The notes beneath the pieces are model-generated. The model did not search any database. It saw nothing but the letters and a program-made list of their open reading frames with translations, and had not been told where the DNA came from. Below are positions 34,031 through 41,098 of a stretch of 64,000 bases of DNA, in pieces; position 1 is the stretch's first letter, and each line of letters begins with the position of its first letter. The stretch covers positions 101,988 through 165,987 of the forward strand of contig NZ_QUDO01000003.1 of the NCBI RefSeq assembly GCF_003477525.1, given 5' to 3'. A program made the position numbers and the translations under genes. Source of the DNA: Ruminococcus sp. AF41-9 (GTDB lineage Bacteria; Bacillota; Clostridia; Lachnospirales; Lachnospiraceae).

Positions 34031-34083
34031 TTGACTTTTCCTCTTTGCTCTCCTATTCTGGTATTACAGGTACTGGCATACCT
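34031..34083 (+). promoter_or_regulatory. Promoter-dyad module 2
   Basis: -35 TTGACT (34031-34036), 17-bp gap, -10 TATTCT (34054-34059), dyad AGGTA-CTGGCA-TACCT (34068-34083). Compared with module 1 the outermost pair changes G-C to A-T on both sides, which keeps pairing or symmetry. Confidence 0.75.
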
Positions 34084-34108
34084 GAATTTAATAGAATGGA
34101 GGCGTTTT

Positions 34109-34645
34109 ATGTTTCAGCAAGAAAAAGAATATCTGGAGGATGCTTATTCTCATTACCAAAAAACCGGTGAGCGTTCCATGCAGTATGATTTTTCAAGGAA
34201 TAACCGTGAAAAACAGCTCACTATCCGTTGCTTGGATGCACTACGTGATGATGGATATATTCTCTACGAATATCAGGCAACTGGCTTTTACGGGATCAGA
34301 CTCACTCCTAAGGGTATTCGTTTTGCAGAAAATGGTTATCAAGATGATATTCTTCCTACTGTTTCTGGAAGTAATAATATTTTCGTTACTGGTTCCGGAA
34401 ATACAATATCCAATAACTACAACCAAATCATTGCGGATGTAGAAGCATCAGAACTTGACTCTGAGATGAAAGAATTATTAGAATCACTTTTATATGAGTT
34501 GAAAAATCCTGTTTTGTCTGAGAAGAAAAAAGAGTCAAAAATCAAGGATTTTCTATCAGAGGTTTCTTCTAATACTTTATCTGACACTGCTTCTTCAGCC
34601 TTATCTACTTTACTTATGTTTCTTTTTAAGAAGATAATTTTTTAA
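34109..34645 (+). CDS. Winged-helix protein with Gly/Asn motif and C-terminal hydrophobic helix, paralogue B
   Basis: 178 residues from ATG 34109 (MFQQEKEYLEDAYSHYQKTG). Residues 1-75: winged-helix domain matching paralogue A. Residues ~85-110: SGSNNIFVTGSGNTISNNYN, a Gly/Asn-rich beta motif often seen beside domains of bacterial immune effectors. Residues ~115-155: coiled helices. C-terminus: SSALSTLLMFLFKKIIF, a hydrophobic helix ending in KKIIF that could insert in the membrane. This layout (sensor, connector, membrane helix) is consistent with a lysogen-expressed superinfection-exclusion or abortive-infection protein; that is inference. Confidence 0.6.
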   Translation: MFQQEKEYLEDAYSHYQKTGERSMQYDFSRNNREKQLTIRCLDALRDDGYILYEYQATGFYGIRLTPKGIRFAENGYQDDILPTVSGSNNIFVTGSGNTISNNYNQIIADVEASELDSEMKELLESLLYELKNPVLSEKKKESKIKDFLSEVSSNTLSDTASSALSTLLMFLFKKIIF

Positions 34646-34840
34646 TCTGAGTAGCCAGTATTCTGATCTGTTTTTAAAGGTGCTGGCTGATATCTTATAA
34701 GTAATTGGCGTGCTGAAATTGCCATGATCGCTTTCCTCTTGCTTTGTGACATATACATGTCGTTTTCTAAATAACTGTTTTTGGATAGAAACAAAATATC
34801 TATTTCCGTTATCTGTGAACTGTATTTTGGTTTCTTCCAC
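34610..34840 (-). CDS. Small convergent phage protein
   Basis: 76 residues starting GTG 34840 with GAGGTGA upstream (MEETKIQFTDNGNRYFVSIQ). Its 3' end overlaps paralogue B by 36 bp on the other strand, as the previous convergent gene does with paralogue A. Basic C-terminus. Function unknown and reality moderately supported. Confidence 0.45.
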   Translation of the reverse strand: MEETKIQFTDNGNRYFVSIQKQLFRKRHVYVTKQEESDHGNFSTPITYKISASTFKNRSEYWLLRLKNYLLKKKHK

Positions 34841-34948
34841 TTATTTCACCTCTTTCTGGATATCCACCCATTGACTTTCTTTATATCAGGAAGCAACGCT
34901 TTGATCTGGGCGAATGTGTTTACGGCACACTCGCTTTTATAAACCTTG

Positions 34949-35158
34949 TCAAGATGATTTTTCAATAAGCTGTTCGATAGATACATCAAGAATTTTGGCA
35001 ACCTTCTCAAGTTTCCATATTCCAGGCTCTATTTTATCGTTTTCATCAATAGATCCCCATTTGCAAATACTGCCTCTTGAAATCCCCGCCATTTTTTCAA
35101 GACTATTAATAGATATTCCTTTTTCCTTCGCAATTCTACAAATATTTTTATAAATCAA
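34949..35158 (-). CDS. XRE-family regulator (69 aa)
   Basis: Helix-turn-helix: ISINSLEKMAGISRGSICKW, then KLEKVAKILDVSIEQLI. TTG start 35158 preceded by GGAGGTGA and four bases. Small single-domain regulator, Cro-like in size. Confidence 0.75.
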   Translation of the reverse strand: MIYKNICRIAKEKGISINSLEKMAGISRGSICKWGSIDENDKIEPGIWKLEKVAKILDVSIEQLIEKSS

Positions 35159-35251
35159 CTTCTCACCTCCTTAATTACGTGATATAATCAGATTGTTACT
35201 ATTGACCCCAGCACACCTTTAAGGAGGTAAGCAAAGGATTAATTTTAACAG

Positions 35252-35455
35252 GAGCTACGTTCTAACATCAGAAATAGAAAGGAGATATTTAAGGTTACCT
35301 AACCTTGATATCAATACTCTGTGTGGCATTATTTCAGCCGTATGTGCTGTTATTTGTGTCTTACAGAACCGTAAGAAATAGTTTTTGCGGTACATATTTT
35401 TGTTTTATAGTAGAACGTAGCTCAATCACCGGGCTGTTGCTTTTGCAATAGCCCT
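35252..35455 (+). ncRNA. Putative type I toxin-like transcript with long-range inverted repeat and terminator
   Basis: GAGCTACGTTCTA (35252-35264) is perfectly matched by TAGAACGTAGCTC (35411-35423), 146 nt apart, the 5'-3' pairing seen in type I toxin mRNAs. Between them a frame codes LDINTLCGIISAVCAVICVL followed by QNRKK, a short hydrophobic peptide with basic tail. Its likely start position is TTA AGG after AAAGGAG, not a standard start. A terminator GGGCTGTTGC-TTTT-GCAATAGCCC follows at 35432. Toxin identity is inferred. Confidence 0.45.
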
Positions 35456-35496
35456 CTTTCATCTATATTTGCCTCACCTCTTTCTGGATATCCAAA

Positions 35497-35730
35497 TTAT
35501 TTTGTTGAGTTTTTCTCAACTAAATGAGTAAAAAAATAAGAATGAATATCAGAAAAGGGGATTTCTAATGCAACTATCGCGTTTTCCATTTCATCCTGTC
35601 CCCAGTCTACTACATTGTTTAATTTATTGCTGACAGATACTTCTGATAATCCGATATTCCTTGAAAATTCAGCTTGTGTGCCAAATTTTTCTCTTATACG
35701 CCCACGTAATTTTCTATAATCGTAAGGCAT
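35497..35730 (-). CDS. Cro-like XRE regulator
   Basis: 77 residues, MPYDYRKLRGRIREKFGTQA then FSRNIGLSEVSVSNKLNNV: helix-turn-helix near residues 20-42, resembling DUF739-type phage Cro proteins. Ribosome site GGGAGGTGAAAGAAA before ATG 35730. Divergent from the repressor gene, sharing its operators; one further operator copy lies at its own 3' end (35504-35520). Confidence 0.78.
   Translation of the reverse strand: MPYDYRKLRGRIREKFGTQAEFSRNIGLSEVSVSNKLNNVVDWGQDEMENAIVALEIPFSDIHSYFFTHLVEKNSTK
35504..35520. promoter_or_regulatory. Repressor operator O1
   Basis: GTTGAG-TTTTT-CTCAAC, a perfect 6-bp dyad identical to O2, placed at the 3' end of the Cro-like gene rather than at a promoter. Confidence 0.75.
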
Positions 35731-35748
35731 TTTCTTTCACCTCCCATA

Positions 35749-35765
35749 GTTGAGTTTTTCTCAAC
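35749..35765. promoter_or_regulatory. Repressor operator O2
   Basis: GTTGAG-TTTTT-CTCAAC, just downstream of the -10 of the leftward promoter, in the Cro-gene leader. Confidence 0.8.
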
Positions 35766-35772
35766 TACCTGT

Positions 35773-35801
35773 ATAATAGCATCGCACTTCAAATATGTCA
35801 A
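35773..35801 (-). promoter_or_regulatory. Leftward early promoter (cro side)
   Basis: Minus strand: TTGACA (35801-35796), 17-bp gap, TATTAT (35778-35773). Near-consensus sigma-A promoter for the Cro-like gene and early operon. Confidence 0.82.
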
Positions 35802-35808
35802 TGGTATT

Positions 35809-35825
35809 TTTAAGTTTTTCTCAAT
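35809..35825. promoter_or_regulatory. Degenerate operator O3
   Basis: TTAAGTTTTTCTCAATT: one good half-site (CTCAA) and one degraded half, spaced 60 bp from O2. Confidence 0.55.
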
Positions 35826-35839
35826 TTTAATAAATAATC

Positions 35840-35856
35840 ATTGATATTTTCTCAAC
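35840..35856. promoter_or_regulatory. Operator O4 overlapping repressor promoter
   Basis: ATTGATATTTTCTCAAC with right half CTCAAC; it covers the -35 box of the repressor promoter, allowing autoregulation. Confidence 0.6.
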
Positions 35857-35869
35857 TCTGCTTTATAAT
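35841..35869 (+). promoter_or_regulatory. Repressor promoter
   Basis: TTGATA (35841-35846), 17-bp gap, TATAAT (35864-35869), upstream of the TTG start at 35902. Confidence 0.82.
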
Positions 35870-35901
35870 TCTATTAAAGAAATCTTTAAGGAGGATTTGC
35901 T

Positions 35902-36366
35902 TTGAACAAGGTTGATATAAAAGAAAGAATAAAACAAGGTCTGGAAATTCGTGAAATTACTCAAACTCAATTAGCAACTAGAGCCAATATCGATAAAGGG
36001 CAGCTTAGTTCATATATATCAGGAAAATATAAACCTCGTCAGAATAATATAGATGCTCTTGCCGCAGCATTAAATGTAAGCGAAGCCTGGCTTATGGGTT
36101 TTGATGTTCCTATGGAAAGAGTTTCGAATAAGACAGAAATAGATCAGTCAGTTTCAAGATCTGTTGAATGTAGGGAAATCCTTGAAATATGTGAGCAGCT
36201 ATCTACACATAATCAAAGAAAGGTCCTCACTTATTCAAAGAACCTTCTCTCCACCCAGCAAATGGAAGAAGATCTTCTTGCAGCTCATGCCCGGACAGAT
36301 GTTGAACAGACACCTGAGGGTGTCCAGCATGATCTGGATATTATGAATGATGATAGTAAATGGTAA
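35902..36366 (+). CDS. Phage CI-like repressor, XRE family
   Basis: 154 residues; TTG start preceded by AAGGAGG. N-terminal helix-turn-helix: EITQTQLATRANIDKGQLSS, YISGKYKPRQNNIDALAAAL, then NVSEAWLMGFD. The C-terminal half is a helical dimerisation region without a peptidase Ser/Lys dyad, so it may be controlled by the ImmA-like protease downstream, as in ICEBs1. Binds operators O1-O4 (inferred from location). Confidence 0.82.
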   Translation: MNKVDIKERIKQGLEIREITQTQLATRANIDKGQLSSYISGKYKPRQNNIDALAAALNVSEAWLMGFDVPMERVSNKTEIDQSVSRSVECREILEICEQLSTHNQRKVLTYSKNLLSTQQMEEDLLAAHARTDVEQTPEGVQHDLDIMNDDSKW

Positions 36367-36384
36367 TAGAAGGGAGATGTTATT

Positions 36385-36675
36385 ATGCTTTATCCATTTA
36401 TGACACTAAACGACAATACAGAGATTGTTCATTCTGAATCGCTTCAGAAGGACGGTAAAGAGCAGGTTAAAGTTCGCATCGAAAAGCCTGTTTACGGCGG
36501 ATTCCATTCCGCTTCATGTTGGTTGCCTGATTATAAATGGGAAAATATTGATGGATTCTCTGATGAAGAAATTAAATATTTTCAGGATTATCTGGCATCT
36601 GTTGCTCACATTATTATGCAGTTAGCCCGCGAAGGAGGATTTGAAGGAGGTATGGATAATGCCTCGAGTTTTTAA
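36385..36675 (+). CDS. Small protein linked with DUF4160 gene
   Basis: 96 residues: MTLNDNTEIVHSESLQKDGK, IEKPVYGGFHSASCWLPDYK and FQDYLASVAHIIMQLAREGG. Short acidic helical protein; partner of the following DUF4160 gene, which starts inside it. It may be an antitoxin-like partner; no family name is certain. Confidence 0.6.
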   Translation: MLYPFMTLNDNTEIVHSESLQKDGKEQVKVRIEKPVYGGFHSASCWLPDYKWENIDGFSDEEIKYFQDYLASVAHIIMQLAREGGFEGGMDNASSF

Positions 36676-36937
36676 GATTGGTTCTTATATCATATATTTC
36701 TGGGTAAATGAAAATGACCCTTTAGAACCAGTACATGTCCATGTATGTGAGGGAGTTCCATCTCCTACCGCAACCAAAATATGGATTACTCGAAACGGTG
36801 GATCTCTTCTTTGCCATAATAAATCAAAGATTCCCGCTAAGCAACTACGATTTATCATGCAGACTATAGAGGCTCGAAGCAAAGATGTTCTTGACCTCTG
36901 GTATGCAACATTTCATCAGATCAGCTACTATTGCTAA
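36659..36937 (+). CDS. DUF4160 protein
   Basis: 92 residues from ATG 36659 with GGAGG eight bases upstream (MPRVFKIGSYIIYFWVNEND). EPVHVHV and AKIWI-type strands fit DUF4160, whose members occur with small partner genes in toxin-antitoxin-like pairs. Overlaps the partner by 17 bases. Toxicity untested. Confidence 0.65.
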   Translation: MPRVFKIGSYIIYFWVNENDPLEPVHVHVCEGVPSPTATKIWITRNGGSLLCHNKSKIPAKQLRFIMQTIEARSKDVLDLWYATFHQISYYC

Positions 36938-36969
36938 TCTGCATTATTTACTTGAAGGGGTGATCCCAA

Positions 36970-37437
36970 TTGAACTACGGACAGTTACTGACTGCTGCCG
37001 ATCAGGAAGGATTGTGCGTCAAAGAGCAGCCGCTTACCGGGCATGACGGCCTAATCCGCGGCAGTCGCATAGCAATCCGAAAGGATATAGAAACACAAGC
37101 AGAAAAATCTTGTGTGCTTGCCGAAGAAATCGGGCATTATCGCACCAGCTCCGGAAACATTTTAGACCAGAATAAGGCAAAAAACCGAAAGCAGGAGTAT
37201 CGAGCTCGGCTTTATGGGTATAATCTAAAAATTGGGCTTGCCGGCCTGATCAGGGCTTATGAAGCAGGATGTGGGAATCTTTATGAGATGGCTGAATATC
37301 TGGATGCTACGGAGGAATATTTAAAAGAGGCTATACAGTGTTACCATTCTAAATACGGTGTATACGCTGTTGTTGATAATTATGTCATTTATTTCGAACC
37401 ATTTGCGGTGATACATATGATTTCATCAACAGATTAA
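36970..37437 (+). CDS. ImmA/IrrE-like metallopeptidase
   Basis: 155 residues, TTG start after a GGGGTGAT ribosome site. The metal motif is present as LAEEIGHY (E-x-x-G-H), followed by NRKQEYRARLYGYNLKIG. ImmA cleaves the repressor of mobile elements to trigger excision. The first His of HExxH is replaced, which is common in some phage versions and may reduce activity. Position two genes after the repressor fits. Confidence 0.7.
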   Translation: MNYGQLLTAADQEGLCVKEQPLTGHDGLIRGSRIAIRKDIETQAEKSCVLAEEIGHYRTSSGNILDQNKAKNRKQEYRARLYGYNLKIGLAGLIRAYEAGCGNLYEMAEYLDATEEYLKEAIQCYHSKYGVYAVVDNYVIYFEPFAVIHMISSTD

Positions 37438-37440
37438 AGA

Positions 37441-37563
37441 ATGGAGCTATTATTACTAGCTTCGCTTTTGGAATAATATAAGAATTTTACTATTGAACAG
37501 ATATCTCGAATGACGGGGTATCATCAGGAACTGATTGAATTACGCATTTCGAAATATTTGTAA
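37441..37563 (+). pseudogene. Degraded small gene with in-frame TAA
   Basis: MELLLLASLLE, stop, then YKNFTIEQISRMTGYHQELI ELRIS. A short helix-turn-helix-like tail survives, so this was probably a small regulator or the end of the upstream gene. One base change would restore it. Confidence 0.4.
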
Positions 37564-37590
37564 ACCATTTAGGAACGGAGGATGAATATT

Positions 37591-38997
37591 GTGGGATTAT
37601 TCGATATATTCAGAGTTGGCAAAATTAAGGCCGAAAATAATTCTTTAAAACAGCAGTTACAAGAATTGCATGCTGATGAATATTTTCAAGTAAAAACTCG
37701 CTTGGATTCTATGACCCAAGAAATTGTTGATAATAATGCGCTTATATCTAAGCAGCACGAAGAACTTTCTTCCCTTACTGAACGTTCTCAAAAAGTCAGT
37801 AAGCAGTTAAATACACAGACATCTAAAATTAATCGCTACAAAGAACTGTATAAGAGCATTGAATATGTACTTGATAATTTTCTCATATCTGATATTCAGT
37901 ACAGCAACTGTCGCCTAAATCCCCATGATAAAAAGGATTTGGAAGCGCTCACTCCCTCGATATCATTATGTTTTCATTCTTTAGATGTTAAAGAGCTTCG
38001 TAAGGCATATAAAGAAAATGAGAAACAAATAGATCAGTTGATGGATCTTTACAAGTCTCGTTATACTACTAAAGCAAATAAATCTATATATTCTCTTGTC
38101 GTTATCGCTCTTAGAGCTGAACTGCAAAATGTTTTATATAATCTGAAATACGATAAATTAGAAAAATCTATTGAAGACATTAAAACCATCTGTGCAAAAT
38201 ATCTTAAGATTGCTGCAGAAGGAAATCAGAGTATTGCCAGTACTCTCACGAAATTTATTGGTGAAATGGAATATCTTTTTATCAACGCTGTTAAAATAGA
38301 ATACTCTTACTACACAAAGAAAGAACAGGCTCGTCAAGAACAACTTGCTTTAAAAGAACAAATGAGGCAAGAAGCCGAGGAAAGAAAAGCTCTTGAAACA
38401 GAACGAAAGAAAATTGAAAAAGAAGAAACTAAATATAAAATTGAGATTGAAAAACTTCAAGGTTCTCTTAACCAAGCCTCTTCCGATACCGAAACGCAAA
38501 AATTACGTGCCCGAATTCTTGAATTACAGCAACAACTTTCTAATGTAATTGTCAAAAAAGATGAAATTACTACTTTGCAGAACGGTAAAGCAGGAAATGT
38601 ATATATAATCAGTAATTTAGGAGCTTTTGGAAAGGATGTATTCAAAATCGGAATGACTCGTCGTTTAGACCCTCAGGATCGTGTTAACGAGCTTGGCAGC
38701 GCAAGTGTTCCATTTAAATTTGATGTGCATAGTTTTATCTTTTCTCAAGATGCTGTTGGACTCGAAAAGCAACTCCATGATATTTTAAATGAGAAAAGGC
38801 TCAATAAAGTAAATCTTCGCAAAGAATTTTTCAGAGTAGACATTTCCGAATTGGAAAGTATAGTTACTTCTATTGATCCAACTGCAGAATTTAATAAAAC
38901 TATGTTTGCAGAGGAATTCCACCAATCAGCTGAAATTGATTTGTCGCAACCATCCAATAAAACTATTTGGATAGATGAAGAAGACAATAACGAATAA
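37591..38997 (+). CDS. DUF4041 + GIY-YIG (Mug113/T5orf172) protein
   Basis: 468 residues from GTG 37591 (MGLFDIFRVGKIKAEN) with GGAGG nine bases upstream. N-terminal coiled coils (SLKQQLQELH), a central DUF4041 helical domain, a long charged coiled coil (~residues 240-320, REEAEERKALETERKKIEKE type), and a C-terminal GIY-YIG nuclease domain beginning GNVYIISNLGAFGKDVFKIG followed by MTRR. Related proteins recur as accessory genes in prophages and may act in defence against other phages; this is not proven. It sits alone beside the integrase, typical of cargo. Confidence 0.75.
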   Translation: MGLFDIFRVGKIKAENNSLKQQLQELHADEYFQVKTRLDSMTQEIVDNNALISKQHEELSSLTERSQKVSKQLNTQTSKINRYKELYKSIEYVLDNFLISDIQYSNCRLNPHDKKDLEALTPSISLCFHSLDVKELRKAYKENEKQIDQLMDLYKSRYTTKANKSIYSLVVIALRAELQNVLYNLKYDKLEKSIEDIKTICAKYLKIAAEGNQSIASTLTKFIGEMEYLFINAVKIEYSYYTKKEQARQEQLALKEQMRQEAEERKALETERKKIEKEETKYKIEIEKLQGSLNQASSDTETQKLRARILELQQQLSNVIVKKDEITTLQNGKAGNVYIISNLGAFGKDVFKIGMTRRLDPQDRVNELGSASVPFKFDVHSFIFSQDAVGLEKQLHDILNEKRLNKVNLRKEFFRVDISELESIVTSIDPTAEFNKTMFAEEFHQSAEIDLSQPSNKTIWIDEEDNNE

Positions 38998-39013
38998 ATT
39001 AACATTAACAAAA

Positions 39014-39043
39014 ACCGCCCCAGTATTGGCATACTGAGACGGT
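39014..39043 (+). terminator. Terminator after the DUF4041 gene
   Basis: ACCG..CAGTAT and ATACTG..CGGT pair across TTGGC. Lies 15 bases after the stop. Confidence 0.6.
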
Positions 39044-39181
39044 GATCAGAATCTCCGAAGAGATTCGGTACTTTGGCAAAGATATTGTATCATCTTCGGA
39101 GCAGTTACACAATCAGAACATTTGTGTGGCTGTTATTTTTATACTTAAAATTACATATTTTATAAAACCGAGGTGATATTT

Positions 39182-40597
39182 ATGAGTAGTAAAGTAGCAG
39201 CTCTCTATATCCGTGTCTCGACAGAGGACCAAACAGAGTTATCTCCTGATGCACAGAAACGCCTTCTGCTGGATTACGCCCAAAAAAACGATATGATTGT
39301 TTCCGGAGATTTTATCTTTACTGAGAGTGTTTCCGGCCGGCACGCACAGAAGCGCCCGGAGTTTCAGAAAATGATCGCCCTGGCGAAGCAGCCCTCTCAC
39401 CCCATTGATGTGATCCTGGTATGGAAATTCAGTCGTTTTGCCCGTAACCAGGAAGAGTCTATCGTATACAAGAGTATGCTCAAGAAGGATAATGTAGACG
39501 TGATCAGTGTATCTGAGCCACTGATTGAGGGACCTTTTGGCAGTCTAATCGAGCGCATCATCGAATGGATGGATGAATACTACTCCATTCGATTGTCAGG
39601 TGAGGTTTTGCGTGGCATGAAAGAAAAAGCCCTGCAAAAAGGCTATCAGACATCTCCCTGTCTTGGCTATACTGCAGTTGGACATGGAAAGCCTTATGTT
39701 ATCAATGAGGCTGAATATACCATTGTCTCTTATATTATGGACCTGTATGATAATCAGAACTTAGATGAGACAGCTATTGCCAGGCGTTGCAATGATCTCG
39801 GGTACCGGACGAAACGTGGAAAACTCTTCGAGCGGCGTAGCGTTGACCGGATTCTTGGAAATCCCTTCTATTGCGGAACTGTTGTCTGGAACGGAGTGGA
39901 ATTTGAAGGAAGCCATGAGGTACGTCTTTCCAGGGAACGGTATGAAAAACGTCAGAAGCTGATCACTTCCCGGAAACGTCCGGTCAAGGCGCGGAATGTC
40001 TCTGCCTGCAAGCACTGGCTATCCGGTCTTTTAAAGTGTTCTGTCTGCGGAGCCACACTTTCTTACACCGGTAATAATAAGTGTCCTTATTTCCAGTGCT
40101 GGAAGTACGCAAAGGGATTTCATAAGACTTCCGTAGCCTTATCTGTCAAAAAAGCCGAAGAAGCTGTGATAAGTTATTTTGAACAGATCTTAGACGGAGC
40201 AGAATTTACATATGTGTGTAAAAAGAAAAAGACTGATCATTCACTGCAAATTGAACAGTTGCAGAAAGAGATCAGTAAGCTCAGTATGAGGGAAAGCAGG
40301 ATCAAAGAAGCTTATGAGGCAGGAGTAGACACTCTGGAAGAATATAAGAGAAATAAAGACCGTCTGGTATCAGACCGATTAGAATTGACTGCTGCCCTTT
40401 CGCAGCTATTACAGGAAGAACAGGCAGAACAGCCTAATACAGAAGAAGTCCTGAAAGAGATCCGTTCTGTTGCGGATGTCCTGAAGAATCCAGACGTAGG
40501 TTATGAGGAAAAAGGAAATCTGATCAGAAGTGTTGTGGAGCAGATCATATATGATAAAGAATCCGGGAAAATGTCTTTTGACATCATTATTTCCTGA
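39182..40597 (+). CDS. Large serine recombinase (phage integrase)
   Basis: 471 residues from ATG 39182 with GAGGTGAT upstream (MSSKVAALYIRVSTEDQTEL). N-terminal resolvase domain with the catalytic Ser in YIRVSTEDQ and VWKFSRFARN; a recombinase domain (NPFYCGTVVWNGVEF); a zinc ribbon (CSVCGATL ... C); and a C-terminal coiled coil (HSLQIEQLQKEISKLSMRE). It inserts and, with a recombination directionality factor, excises the phage at the cotJC core. No obvious directionality factor was recognised. Confidence 0.93.
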   Translation: MSSKVAALYIRVSTEDQTELSPDAQKRLLLDYAQKNDMIVSGDFIFTESVSGRHAQKRPEFQKMIALAKQPSHPIDVILVWKFSRFARNQEESIVYKSMLKKDNVDVISVSEPLIEGPFGSLIERIIEWMDEYYSIRLSGEVLRGMKEKALQKGYQTSPCLGYTAVGHGKPYVINEAEYTIVSYIMDLYDNQNLDETAIARRCNDLGYRTKRGKLFERRSVDRILGNPFYCGTVVWNGVEFEGSHEVRLSRERYEKRQKLITSRKRPVKARNVSACKHWLSGLLKCSVCGATLSYTGNNKCPYFQCWKYAKGFHKTSVALSVKKAEEAVISYFEQILDGAEFTYVCKKKKTDHSLQIEQLQKEISKLSMRESRIKEAYEAGVDTLEEYKRNKDRLVSDRLELTAALSQLLQEEQAEQPNTEEVLKEIRSVADVLKNPDVGYEEKGNLIRSVVEQIIYDKESGKMSFDIIIS

Positions 40598-40668
40598 ATT
40601 TCAGGCTATAAAAAAGTGCTATTTAGGCCATTTTAACACTTTTGTAATATTTTTCCAAAATTGAAAAT

Positions 40669-40701
40669 CCCGCAAACCCGCATAAACACTGGGGTTGCGG
40701 G
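40669..40701. terminator. Terminator between integrase and attR
   Basis: CCCGCAAACCC and GGGGTTGCGGG form an 11-bp stem. It insulates the phage end from cotJC and cotJB. Confidence 0.65.
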
Positions 40702-40724
40702 GCTATTATAGGGTACTGCACTCC

Positions 40725-40732
40725 GGACCACC
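40725..40732. other. Right attachment-site core (attR)
   Basis: GGACCACC identical to attL. To the right the sequence is the cotJC 5' part. Confidence 0.85.
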
Positions 40733-40819
40733 ATATTGACTCATGATGTACTGCGCAATTTTCGCATTCGGCTGTGTGATATTTACCGGATACTGAAGCC
40801 TTTTTTCATAATTCCACAT
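40725..40819 (-). pseudogene. cotJC: CotJC 5' part, N-terminal 31 codons
   Basis: ATG at 40819 gives MWNYEKRLQYPVNITQPNAK, then IAQYIMSQYGGP, ending at the core. It joins in frame to 1056-1598. The start is four bases after the cotJB stop, so the cotJABC operon is otherwise intact. Confidence 0.92.
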
Positions 40820-40822
40820 AAC

Positions 40823-41098
40823 CTATCTGCACGCTCCTTCCTTCTCCCACGGGAATGGCTGTTCCATCCACTTCCATCTGTCACAGTCCGTCAGATCTGC
40901 AGAATCTATCGTCAGCGGACCATACATTTCTGCATATTCTTTTAAAAGCTGCTTCCTTTTCCGGATCATTTCGCTGCAGCAGGTAAGGGCTTTTTCATCA
41001 CAGGGATGGGTATCCAGATATAAATGAAGATCATTTACTGCAAAACTTACTTCATTGATCTCACCAAGGAGCTGGCATCTGGAACGGTTCTGTTTCAT
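40823..41098 (-). CDS. cotJB: CotJB, spore coat protein
   Basis: 91 residues from ATG 41098, which overlaps the cotJA stop (ATGA). CQLLGEINEVSFAVNDLHLY, LDTHPCDEKALTCCSEM and YGPLTIDSADLTDCDRWKWM match CotJB, a small coat-associated protein of unknown action. Controlled by SigE in Bacillus; here sigE lies 5 kb away. Downstream cotJC is split by the prophage. Confidence 0.9.
   Translation of the reverse strand: MKQNRSRCQLLGEINEVSFAVNDLHLYLDTHPCDEKALTCCSEMIRKRKQLLKEYAEMYGPLTIDSADLTDCDRWKWMEQPFPWEKEGACR

Larger units (their letters stand above)
1591..40732. mobile_element. Prophage, PBSX/P2-like contractile-tail phage integrated in cotJC
   Basis: A 39.1-kb element bounded by the shared core GGACCACC at 1591 and 40725. 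It contains terminase, portal, prohead protease, HK97-type capsid, sheath, tube, tape measure, a complete set of xkd-like baseplate genes, holin and endolysin, an immunity region and a large serine recombinase beside the right end. Late genes run leftward. Two structural genes lack standard start codons and several reading frames carry one-base shifts, so whether it is a live phage is uncertain; many of these shifts may be sequencing errors because host genes show the same kind of fault. Confidence 0.93.

Noticed and set aside
35252..35455. The inverted repeat as a transposon end pair
   Set aside because: Arms enclose only 146 nt with a terminator inside the far end and no transposase; RNA pairing is the simpler reading.
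1591..40732. CRISPR array or cas genes
   Set aside because: No regularly spaced direct repeats of 25-40 bp and no Cas-like protein seen anywhere in the window.
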